64,000 bases of DNA from Campanula takesimana (taxonomy: Eukaryota; Streptophyta; Magnoliopsida; Asterales; Campanulaceae): assembly GCA_026119855.1 (NCBI GenBank), contig JAOWBW010000006.1, positions 3,472,001 to 3,536,000 of the forward strand, read 5' to 3'. Position 1 is the stretch's first letter; every line of letters starts with the position of its first letter. The position numbers were made by a program, and so were the translations under genes. Under the pieces are notes generated by a model. That model saw only the letters and a list, made by a program, of their open reading frames with translations, ran no database searches and had not been told where the DNA came from. Of the stretch, positions 20,332 through 29,594 are shown in pieces.

Positions 20332-21720
20332 TCATCCAGCACGATTCACATTCCATTGGTTAAACATTTCAGTTGCCAAATTTGTTCGCCAAGTGCTCCA
20401 TTCATTAGATGGCTCTACAACTGTAATTGGATCACCATCTAGCTGAATAGGGTTATCTTGACCGTCTAATTCTCGCTCAAGTTGGTCTGTGGGCATCTCT
20501 CGTCTAATGAGATTATGAAGAAGACAACATGCCATAATGATTCGACTTTGAGTTTTAACCGGGTAAAAAGAATTACTCCTAAGAATTCGCAAACGCAATT
20601 TAAGTAATCCAAAACATCTTTCTATCACATTTCTAGCTGCCGAATGTTTCATATTAAAGAATTCCTCGTGAGTAGTTGGTTGATATCCTTCTCACCAATC
20701 ATTTAGATGATAGCGTTGCCCCATATATGGAGCTAAAAAGCCCTCTCCATTTGTATATCCAGCATCGACAAGGTAGTAATAACCTAGTATAAGGTAAATC
20801 AAATTAGAAATTAACTTCCCAATAATGAAGTTCCAAGGGCATAAATTTGTATACTTAGAAACTATATACCTTGATATATTATTAAGCCATTTATCCTACT
20901 AACAGCATCTCGAAGAACTCTGCCATCTGCTGCAGATCCTTCCCACCCCGGTAAAACATAGATGAATTGCATATCAGGTGAGCAAACACCTAAGACATTA
21001 GTGGAGATTTCATGTTTTCTTGATCGATATCTAGTCTTATCAACCTCTGGCACTCTCATTCCAATATAAGTTCCATTAAGGGCTCCCAAACAATTCTATG
21101 ATTTTAAAGAAAATATCTAGTTAGTAACCTTCTTAAACCATAGACAATAATAAAAATTGGAATAATTAGTATGAATTTGTTAATACCTTAAACCATTTCC
21201 ACCTTACATCCGTCGAGTTCTCGGGCACGGGTTCAGGGGTTTTCAATAAGATATGGTTTAGTTGTAAAACCGCATTTAGAACGGCATTAAAATTCCTACT
21301 AACTGTTTCACCAGACCGCATAAATCTACGTTTTATAACTCGGTTCTTAACATGATGGGCTAGAATGTGTAGAAAGAAGGCAACCATTTCCTCAATGTCT
21401 ATATTTTTGGTGCGTTTCAACTTGCCAGTAGTTTGAAGCATGGATCATAGTTTCTTAAATGTGTGTCTATCCATTCGTAATTGTTCTATACACGCCTCAT
21501 CACTTTCATAAATCAATTTGTTAAGAAAGGCCATTCATAGTGACAAATTGTTCATCGACTTTGCCTTGCGTACGTGTCGATGATAATGTCTTTGTGCAGA
21601 TGCATAAACTAGAAACTTGAATAATAATATCAACTTATTAAGCATATCCATGAAGGTCACAAGAATAACAAGAAGTTTTTTCTTTCGAGCTAAAGCCAAA
21701 CGAGCCATATCTGTGTAGAC
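20332..21720 (-). pseudogene. PIF/Harbinger DDE transposase
   Basis: The minus-strand reading gives a DDE_Tnp_4-type protein in pieces: an N-terminal hydrophobic segment (LLFKFLVYASAQRHYHRHVR), then MAFLNKLIYESDEACIEQLR, a helix-turn-helix-like region (RSGETVSRNFNAVLNAVLQL), the catalytic block around LGALNGTYIGMRV, GWEGSAADGRVL, VDAGYTNGEGFLAPY, and ARNVIERCFGLLKLR with the final glutamate. Two gaps (about 21180-21100 and 20870-20795) look like introns. Lesions: a frameshift near 21570, TGA near 21445, TGA at 20694-20692, and asparagine where the first catalytic aspartate (ALDGT in the family) belongs. The enzyme would cut and paste Harbinger DNA in the nucleus with its Myb partner; this copy is dead. 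Confidence 0.85.
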
Positions 21721-21780
21721 ACCATAATGAAACATAAAACATGTTTTAGCATGTTTTTCCAAGAAACAATAAAGAGCCAA

Positions 21781-22017
21781 GATTTACCCAGGAAAATTAA
21801 TTAAAAAAAAAAAAAAGAAACACATTAAAATATGGTAGTGCATTATGTTTTTCATGTTAAACAATATAAAGCATAATTAATTGTGAAACGCATTCATTTG
21901 ATTAATAGTAAGGGACATCCATTTTGAGACGGATATAGTAATATCTATACTTCTTATTTCCTTCTAACTGCAAAAGAAATATATGCTTAAATTGATTGTA
22001 TTAATGGGGTCTTTTAG
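21781..22017. other. Region expected to hold the Harbinger right end
   Basis: A/T-rich sequence with an A run near 21804 and a fragment CATTTTGAGACGGATATAG near 21921 resembling a MITE terminus. No sequence complementary to the left terminus GGCCTCGTTTGG was found. Confidence 0.35.
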
Positions 22018-22199
22018 ACACCCCATTTTGAACTCAAATCTATGATTACACTACTCTCGTGTCTCGCCTTTGTGTTTTGATGAAAGCTCGTCAGTTTCGT
22101 CATGTTTTGTTAAGTTTCTAACTGACTCCGTTAGTCAGGGGCTAAACTGAACAACATAACTTTAGATAAGGGCAAAACAGTACTTCTGTACTGGATGCT

Positions 22200-22227
22200 T
22201 CGTACGAGACATTGATGTCTCGTACGA
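22200..22227. repeat. Perfect short palindrome
   Basis: TCGTACGAGACAT, a TG loop, then ATGTCTCGTACGA. It lies about 210-240 bases upstream of the TATA-like box of the plus-strand LTR. A smaller hairpin, CAGTACTTCTGTACTG, lies about 7 bases to its left. Confidence 0.85.
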
Positions 22228-22438
22228 GACATCTCCCCTGTCTGCGAGTTTGATTCACTTTCCTTCTCCGTCCCGATCTCTTTCTTGGCCATTACTCTCC
22301 TAATCCGGGAAACATCTAATTAAGAGACTTCCTAGATGTTTCCTAGTGATTTCCTACCCTATCTAACCTCTCCAAATAAGTACTCTATTTCCTACTAAAC
22401 TTAGGACTCCTAGACTTGGTCCATAAGTAATCCAATAC

Positions 22439-22449
22439 CTATAAAATAG
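22439..22449 (+). promoter_or_regulatory. TATA-like box of the plus-strand LTR
   Basis: CTATAAAATAG, with A-rich leader-type sequence downstream. It supports plus-strand transcription from this LTR. Confidence 0.5.
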
Positions 22450-22946
22450 AGTTCTTTCACCACAAAAAGAGGTTAACAACTCTCTAATCAATCCTTCTCC
22501 AAAAAATCCGGTTTTTATTCCTCTCTCACACCAAAACACCACAAAAAACTCATCTTTTCAAACCAAGTTCATCACAAAACTCTTGGATCTTCAAGGCCTT
22601 AGTCAAGGCCATCAATTGGAATCTCAAGAACGCTTTAGGTAAACTCCTACGCTTTTAATCTCTACTTCTCATCTCCTTCTTTGTTTTAGAGTAGTGTAAT
22701 CCCATCAAAAGGATCAGCCTAGAGCCTCTCCAATCCATGGAGATGGTCTCGAAGCACATGATCCGACATTCCAATAATTAAGAAATTAATTATTGGCTTT
22801 ATTTGTTTTGTTTATCCTTTACTTGATTAAAAACACCTAAGCAAGACCAATCCTAGATTGGGTGGATTGGGTTCTTTTTTACCTTCCCAATCCATAACTT
22901 AACCCCCGAACTCAAGAATCTCACGGTCCGTGTTCCGACAACAACA

Positions 22947-22960
22947 TGGTGGCGACCCTC
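22947..22960 (+). other. Primer binding site of the plus-strand LTR
   Basis: TGGTGGCGACCCTC directly follows the LTR end. TGGCGAC-type binding sites, complementary to the 3' end of an arginine tRNA, are typical of Tat/Ogre elements. Only a short internal piece follows. Confidence 0.5.
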
Positions 22961-23299
22961 AAATCAAAAAGGCGAGCGGTTATCTTCTCGGGTGCAAACA
23001 GGTCTGTGTACTCTAGGTAAACAAATCAAATGAAAAATTTACCTAATCAAATGTACCCTATACAATCCACTTAGTGAAGGTCAAGAAAGATCATACACAG
23101 AGGTTTAAAATATATCAAGGAATTCATAAAGTGCACTAATAAGAAAATGGTAATTTACTGCTTTGTCTTGCTAATAGAAGATTTTTGAACAGTCACACTT
23201 TGCAACATTCTTGTAGGATGATCTGGAAAGCTTGTTCAAGTGGGGTTGTGTGATAATCTTTGTAGGATACACAGAGATGCAGGCATTTCTTGTAAATAC
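22961..23299. other. Unassigned sequence
   Basis: About 60 bases of probable element leader followed by AT-rich sequence with no coding frame or repeat that I can identify. Confidence 0.4.
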
Positions 23300-23445
23300 T
23301 CCCTCCATCCCAAAATGATCTTCACGTTTGACTAATCAAATTGTTTAAGAATATGATAACTTGCTTCACTAGCCATGTTTTGTTTGTGCACTCTTATGTC
23401 TATATTGTAGAAATGGGAAGAACTTTTTGGGACAATGAGAGATGA
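23300..23445. mobile_element. Degenerate Stowaway-like MITE
   Basis: Starts CTCCCTCCATCCCAAAATGA after a TA. The far end GAAGAACTTTTTGGGACAAT is a worn inverted match. It directly abuts the Tat LTR flank. Confidence 0.45.
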
Positions 23446-23450
23446 CAAAT

Positions 23451-25024
23451 TGTAAGGATCCCGCCCCGTGACGAAGGAAATGAAGGGTTTTCGTTTCGAA
23501 GGGCGAAAAACCAAACACGGTTATCACGCAAAACATAACGGAGTCGCCACATTTGTTAATTATTTAACACAACAAATGGAAATGTTAGAGATTCTATTAG
23601 TTCAGAGGTCAGGTTACTCCTTGGGAAGAGTTTTACGTCACCCAAGTCGCCTCGGATAGGACCGAGTCTCCCTAATGTTAGTTAACAAACGTGCATGTGT
23701 GTGTGTGTATTTCAAAAATGGGAGAAACTGACATTTTAACAAAACTGGTTAATTATTTAACAGAAAAGGGTTATTTTGCAAACATTTCCGTCAGAAAGGG
23801 AAGAAACTGGAAAATGCACTCCCTGGCCAAAGTATCCGTACGGCTAGGGAGAGCATTCCAGGGGTTTTTGACAGTTTATCAGAAAACTGTCCAGTTTCAG
23901 GCAAAACAGAGTGTTCTTGCTGAAACTGGACTGAAATGATCATTTTCAATTATGTTCTTTAACAAAAACATGGATTTAATCATCTCTATGTCATTGATCA
24001 CAAATTAGACACCAAAAACAAAGGTTTTGGGTGTGATTAAGACAATCATTGGGGAAATTTTGAGAAAGGTGATGAACATGCCCTTTGGGCCAAAATTGCC
24101 ATTTGATGAGTAAAGATTGGAACTTTACCATCAAAATGGACTTTTTATGAAAGATTAACCTTGAGGGACAACAAAAACAACATAAAGATCCAATCTTTAT
24201 GACCCAATCTTAGGGATTTTTGGCTAGATCAAGGTTAGGATGATAAAGATTGAGCCTTTATCCCCCAACATGATCATCATGGCCTAGTTTGTGTAATACC
24301 AACATAAAGACATGAGCTTTCACCTTGATAAAGAGATCTTTAAGCTATTTAGAACAAGAAATCAAACCATGATCATCCTTAGGTTTGAACCTCTTTCACA
24401 TAAAAGTATGAAGGGCACCTTGAATCATGCTCATGGTTTAGTTCACATTATATGTATATATATATAAGATATATATGTTTGAAATGGACAAGTCTTGTAG
24501 TAATATAATATATGTATGCTTGAAATGGACAAGTCTTGCAAGAATGTAAATTTGCTTGAGAGGACAAGTCTTACAAGAATGTAAACAAGAACAAGTAATG
24601 TGATTAACAAAGCAAAATAGAGTTGAGATGAAGAGAAGATGGGGGAAGGGGACCTCACCTATGATGGTTCTAGTCTATCTTCCTTTCCTTCACTCAATTA
24701 TAAGGGTGATTTCTCTCTCAGACACGATTTCTGCAGAGTTTCCCCTATCTAAACAATATTCTTCCCCCCCCCCTGAAATGATTAGCATGGGGTTAAATTT
24801 ATAGGGACTGAGGGTGCCCAACATAGGCGTACTGCTCAACCCCTCAAATACCCAAACTATCCGTACGACTCGACTTGGCGAGCTTCTGGATTTTTCTAAG
24901 TTTAATTCCAGTTCAGTCCTGGAATATTAGGTTTATCCTAGTGAGGTCCTGGCCCATTGGTTTATCCCTAAATGGTACCAAAAATTCCTATAAAGTAGGT
25001 CAAATTCAGATTGGGGTACTTACA
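23451..25024 (-). repeat. Tat element 3' LTR (1574 bp)
   Basis: The ends are TGTAAGGATCCCG on the plus-strand left and GGGGTACTTACA on the right, giving the inverted repeat TGTAAG / CTTACA. On the minus strand a TATA-like CTATAAATTTAA lies at 24804-24793, about 220 bases from the U3 end, and purine-rich GAGGGGCTC lies just outside the U3 end. GGAGTCGCCA near the U5 end (about 23541-23550) is the complement of a Tat-type PBS core, which is curious inside an LTR. The left flank is caaat (23446-23450). Confidence 0.7.
24793..24804 (-). promoter_or_regulatory. TATA-like box of the Tat LTR
   Basis: CTATAAATTTAA on the minus strand. A CpG-rich ATCCGTACGACTCGACT box lies about 55 bases upstream of it (near 24858-24874). 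Confidence 0.5.
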
Positions 25025-25033
25025 GAGCCCCTC
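25025..25033 (-). other. Polypurine tract of the Tat element
   Basis: GAGGGGCTC on the minus strand immediately precedes the LTR start TGTAAG. It is short but in the right place for plus-strand DNA priming. Confidence 0.5.
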
Positions 25034-25239
25034 GGCAACGTCGCTTTTGAAGAAAGCGGGGTTGTCGACAAAATAAGCATCCCAATTTGATGGGAGGACG
25101 GCTTGGCCGATTTGTTCTATGGCTGGACCTAGAGGTATAGGATTCCTATGTATCGTAGTTCGGGTGAGAGATTTTAAGGCTACTCAAACCTATGGGCCTT
25201 AGGTGGATATTCATTCATCCCTTCCTAAACAGGCATGGC

Positions 25240-25460
25240 TCAAAGGCCGGACTTGGTTAACTTGGCTCTATTCGGAGAGGGTTGACTAAGGGGGCTGGCA
25301 TGGCTCAAAGGCTCAAATAATGGGCATGGCTCAGAGGCTAGACTTGATCGACTTGGCTCTATCGGAGAGGGTCGACTCAAGGAATGGGCATGGCTCAGAG
25401 GCTCAAGTAATGGGCATGGCTCAGAGGCTGGGCTCGATCGACTAGGCTCTATCAGGAGAG
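25240..25460. repeat. Degenerate repeats in Tat 3' region
   Basis: Repeated words GGGCATGGCTCAGAGGCT and GAGAGGGTCGACTC occur in irregular order. The minus-strand 96-codon ORF here (SRSSPASEPCPL-type repeats) is a by-product. Confidence 0.75.
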
Positions 25461-25520
25461 GGTCAACTCGAGGGTAACTGGTCTTATGTTCTACTAAGGA
25501 CTGCCTGGACACATTGGTCA

Positions 25521-25640
25521 ATTTGGTCAACTTTTCTCATTGCGGAGGGTCGACTACACAAACTGGTCAACTTATCTCATGGCGGAGGGTCGACTACACA
25601 AACTGGTCAACTTATCTCATAGCGGAGGGTCGACTACACA
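25521..25640. repeat. 40-bp tandem repeat, three copies
   Basis: Three adjacent units with exact 40-bp spacing (25521, 25561, 25601), each containing GCGGAGGGTCGACTACACA. Copies two and three differ at only one base. Confidence 0.95.
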
Positions 25641-25842
25641 AACTGGTCTTACGTCTCTCCAGACTGCCATCACAATGATAGGTTTTCTCTAACCTGGCCA
25701 CTCTCGGGGGACAAAGGTTTTCTTAACCTAATCATGACTATACTGGTCTTATGCCCTACCAAGGGCTGCCGGGACAATAACATCTTAACTTTCATCCTGG
25801 ACTTACGAGGTACGGCCGGGACTTTCACGATTTCACTTTCTA

Positions 25843-26737
25843 CCCTGGACTTATCCAATGGTCTTACGCCACGCCGGACGGCCAAGGACGAATCTCACCG
25901 AAACCTAATAGTCTTACGTCACGCCGGACGGCCAAATGACATATCTCACAAAACCTAATGGTCTTACGTCAAGCCGGACGGCCAAAGGACATAATCTCAC
26001 AAAACCTAATGGTCTTACGTCACGCCGGATGGCCAAAGGACGAATCTCACCGAAACCTAATGGTCTTACGTCACGCCGGATGGCCAAAGGACGAATCTCA
26101 CCGAAACCTAATGGTCTTACGTCACGCCAGACGGCCAAAGGATGAATCTCACCAAAACCTAATGGTCTTACGTCACGCCAGACGGCCAAAGGACTAATAT
26201 CACAGAGCCTAATGGTCTTACGTCACGCCGGACGGCCAAAGGACATAATCTCACAAAACCTAATGGTCTTACGTCACGCCGGACGTCCAAAGGACAGGTC
26301 TCACCGAAACCTAATGGTCTTACGTCACGCCGGACCGCTAAAGGACAAGTCTCACAGAACCTAATGGTCTTACGTCACGCCGGACGGCCAAAGGACAAGT
26401 CTCACCTAATGGACTTATGTCATTCCGGACTGCCAGAGGACGAATCTCACAAAACCTAATGGTCTTACGTCACACCGGACCGCCAAAGGACATAATATCA
26501 CTAAACCTAATGGTCTTACATCACGCCGGACGGCCAAAGGACAGGTCTAACCTAATGGACTTATGTCACGCCGGATGGCCAAAGGACGAATCTCACCGAA
26601 CCTATTGGTCTTACGTCACACCGGACCGCCAAAGGACGAATCTCACCGAACCTAATGGTCTTACGTCACACCGGACTTTAAAAGGGCAAATATAACGAAA
26701 TCTAATGGACTTATGTCATTCCTGACCGCCAGAGGAA
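25843..26737. repeat. 51-bp tandem array in Tat 3' region
   Basis: About 17 copies of a unit containing GGTCTTACGTCACGCCGGAC and GGCCAAAGGAC..TCTCAC. Because 51 is a multiple of three, several frames stay open and give 17-residue peptide repeats; these are not genes. The GGTCTTACG..CGGCC core is shared with the adjacent array. Confidence 0.95.
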
Positions 26738-26751
26738 ATTTTTTCATATTT

Positions 26752-27354
26752 TTAACTGGACTTACGAAGAACGGCCACGTTAACTTCACAAATTCAAACT
26801 CTTAACCTGGACTTGCGAGGCGGGCTAATTTCATGCTCTTAACCTGGACTTACGAATTACGGCCGGGTTAAATTCATACTCTTAACCTGGACTTACAAAG
26901 CACGGCCGGGCTAATTTCACAAAATTCAAATTCTTAACCTGGACTTACGAATTACGGCCGGGTTAACGCTAATTCTCACATTCTTAACTGGACTTACGAA
27001 GTACGGCTATGTTAATTTCACAAAGCTAAATTCTTAACCTGGACTTACGAAGCGCGGCCGGGCTAATTTCATACTCTTAACCTGGACTTACGAATTACGG
27101 TCGGGTTAAATTCATACTCTTAACCTGGACTTACGAAGCACGGCCAGGCTAATTTCACAAAATTCAAATTCTTAACTTGGACTTACGAATTACGGTCGGG
27201 TTAACGCTAATTCTCACATTCTTAACTGGACTTACGAAGTACGGCCATGTTAATTTCACAAAGCTAAATTCTTAACCTGGACTTACGAAGCGCGGCCGGG
27301 CTAATTTCATACTCTTAACCTGGACTTACGAATTACGGCCGGGTTAAATTCATA
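26752..27354. repeat. 238-bp higher-order tandem repeat
   Basis: Monomers of 43, 52, 50, 50 and 43 bases, each opening CTTAAC(C)TGGACTTACGA, form a 238-bp unit. Unit 1 is 26838-27075 and unit 2 is 27076-27313; a partial third starts at 27314 and worn monomers 4 and 5 of an earlier unit precede (26752-26837). Units 1 and 2 differ at about six positions, whereas monomers within a unit differ much more. Confidence 0.93.
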
Positions 27355-27689
27355 AAGCTGGTCTTACGTCCATCTAGGGACTGCCCGATTTTCATTTTCA
27401 TTGGGAACCTAATCTTTCTAGGTTCAATTCAAGTTGCATAAGCCAAAAGGGGCATTTTTTGGGGGTATTTATGACATTGGTTGGGAAGGGGCTTTGAATG
27501 GGTAGGACCACAAAGCTAACTTTCAACAAGAAATCATTAATTCTAGCAGGGCTAAAGTAGCCGTACGACTAGAGGAGGAAACACTCCTTTTTCATTCAAT
27601 TTTGTTTTAGGCCTAGTCATCTTCTTAAATGCCACAGTCTAAAGTTCATCAATCAGTTCATCATCTTCATTTCGAAAGCTTTCTCTTCC
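27355..27689. other. Spacer between arrays and antisense ORF
   Basis: One more GGTCTTACG..GGACTGCC core copy (27360-27389) lies at the left edge, and GCCGTACGACTAGAGGAG near 27551. The rest is probable leader or promoter sequence of the plus-strand ORF. No clear TATA box was identified. Confidence 0.45.
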
Positions 27690-29192
27690 ATGGAGCCTTT
27701 TCTCATGGAAAAACCACCAAAATTATCTAAAATTCATCAAGAGTGCTTTGAGGGCAACCTTAGGCTTTGGATGCGGTACCATATGAGGAATCACAAGGGA
27801 GTTTTCCAATCCAAATTTGGTCTCCAATCCCTTTGGTCTCTTAAGGATTTTATCCCGAATCTCGAGCTATTAAGAGCCGATGCGTCCTTTTGGGATGTTA
27901 GGAGACATGTATATTGCTTCTCCTACAACGAAATCACTCCAACCTATAAGGATTTCAAGGCTTTGGTGGGTAGCGTAGACACGGAGGTCATTGCTCTCCC
28001 CTCGGTTGATGACACCATGTGTGTCGAAAGGTTGGTCTCTCTTCTCGACATTCCTTTGGAAGAGGCCCAATGTATGGTTCTTAATCACACTTTCATTGAA
28101 ATTTTGGATCTCCCCGAGAAGTTCATGGATCGTACGGATGAGGCTTCTTGGAATGCCTTTGGTTTATGCATTCTTGCCTTTTTCTACATGGTTGGCTCCA
28201 AAGGTACCTGTCATAGGGTTTTACTGAGTGTCCTTGAGGAGTGCCGTGCGGGGAAGGATATTGTCCCCTTGATCTTAGGCGAAACCCTTCATGGCATGGA
28301 CCTCTTGGCTTTGGGAGACGGCTTCATGCATAGCGGTAGCCCCGCCTTACTCACTTTGTGGTTGAGGGAGAGGTTGATGGCCATTCCCGAGGCTCCTGTC
28401 TCTCACAGACTGTGGTCTTATTCCTTGAGAGGCATCCTCTTGGATTTCATTCAGAGTGACTGGGAGGCTTACATGGCTCGCCTCACGACTGCTGAGATCC
28501 GTTGGTCAGTCCTACATTGGCGTATCAGCTCGGTGCGGGAGTATCAGGATAATTCCCCTTTCGTTCGGGTGCCGGGACTCTTGGGATAATCTTACTACAT
28601 CCCTTCTTTGGTCCGTCGTCAGTTTGGATTACTGCAGACTCCACTATTGGAGTGGTCTGGTGTTAACCCGGAGCACTTGAGGCTTCCGCCCTTGTCTATG
28701 TGGGACTCCTCCACTATTTCACTTCTTTCCTAATTGTGGACTTGTTCCCTCTTTCTGGCTCGGGTACTTCTTGGGCGTGCAGCCAGCATGGTTCTAACTA
28801 CGGTTTACTTGGACTGGTATAAACAGACTATGGGACAGACTCAGAGGCTCATTGAGAAGAGGCGTGAGGCTATTTTTGGTGGGACTCATGACCCTAGCAG
28901 GGTTTTGCGAGAGACCGAGGGCGTGGTGAATGGCCATAACATTACTGGAGACATTGTCGAGGACTATCAAGCCTTAGCTGATAGGGGGATGGCTGTGATG
29001 CCTAGGGCAGGGGTACGAATGGAAGATCTTCGGGCTCGGGCTGCTGCCAATGCGGCTTTGAGGGCAACCGGGCTGGTTGAGGATGTCGGGAGGGTACCCG
29101 ATCATGGAAGGGGGGAGATCGACATCTTTGATGTGAAGAAAAAGAAGACTCGAAAAAGTCAGAAGAAGAAGTGGAGGGACGTGGAACAGTGA
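27690..29192 (+). pseudogene. Antisense ORF of the Tat element (DUF7745 / plant-mobile-domain-like)
   Basis: A single frame of about 500 codons runs on the strand opposite to pol, starting MEPFLMEKPPKLSKIHQE, interrupted only by TAA at 28587-28589 and at 28731-28733 with no frameshift. Visible blocks are LWSLKDFIPNLELLR near residue 50, FSYNEITPTYKDFKALVGS (about 80-98), ASWNAFGLCILAFFYMVGS (about 150-170), then after the first stop PSLVRRQFGLLQT. The C-terminus is basic (VKKKKTRKSQKKKW), a possible nuclear localisation signal. From memory this pattern matches plant proteins of the DUF7745 or plant-mobile-domain type reported as antisense extra ORFs in Tat elements. Its role is unknown. It lies between integrase and the tandem arrays. 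Confidence 0.7.
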
Positions 29193-29594
29193 TAGTCCTA
29201 CATTTCCATGTATCCACCCATTGCCATTGCAGACACATTAGTTCATTTTAGGTGTCTTAGTTATGTCTTAAGCATATTGGTTGAGTCGAGAGTAGACCGT
29301 GCTTGAACTCATCAAAGAAGTGTTTTAACCGTAATGAAAATGGTTACTTATGAAGCCAATTTGCATTCACATGGAGTTTTTTGCTCAAAACCAAACTTGA
29401 TTTTTATTCATTTTTTAGACCGGACCAATAATTGGCTGCCTACGTTCCCCTTTTACAAATGTGACTAAGGGGCTCAGGTCATCGTAGTTCACTTTTTACA
29501 AATTTTGGGTGCGACCCTGTTTTTTCTCTAGACCGCCCAAACGGGTTTTCAATCTAGGTGGGTATATTCTTTTGGCACCTACAATCTTTTTTTT
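29193..29594. other. Convergent spacer between antisense ORF and integrase
   Basis: Non-coding. The antisense ORF (plus) and the pol frame (minus) end facing each other across about 400 bases, so it probably holds the 3' ends of both. No distinct poly(A) signal was settled on. Confidence 0.5.

Larger units (their letters stand above)
11857..22017 (-). mobile_element. PIF/Harbinger transposon, nested and decayed
   Basis: The left end is TTA followed by GGCCTCGTTTGGCACATGGG, typical of Harbinger termini with a TTA target duplication. Inside are both expected genes on the minus strand: a DDE transposase (20332 to about 21720) and a Myb/SANT-like DNA-binding protein (N-terminus 17914-18131, C-terminus 12472-12890). 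The Myb gene is split by a truncated gypsy element; a Mutator-like element lies just 5' of it and hAT and Stowaway-like MITEs lie between the genes. No matching right terminus was found before 22018, so the right boundary is approximate and that end may be lost. Confidence 0.75.
22018..22946 (+). repeat. Plus-strand gypsy (Tat-like) LTR, left boundary approximate
   Basis: The right end, ACAACAACA at 22946, is followed directly by a PBS-like TGGTGGCGACCC. A TATA-like CTATAAAATAG lies at 22439-22449, followed by leader-like, pyrimidine-rich sequence, all in plus orientation. The left boundary is taken as TGGGGTCTTTTAGACACC but no target duplication confirms it. A perfect 13-bp inverted repeat lies at 22200-22227. 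No coding region of this element remains to the right. Confidence 0.55.

Noticed and set aside
25936..26695. Plus and minus ORFs with repeated VLRHAGWPKDESH-type peptides
   Set aside because: They arise from the 51-bp tandem array, which stays open because its period is divisible by three; no start context or domain.
25521..27354. Regularly spaced repeats resembling a CRISPR array
   Set aside because: Units are contiguous tandem repeats with no unique spacers, in a plant retrotransposon.
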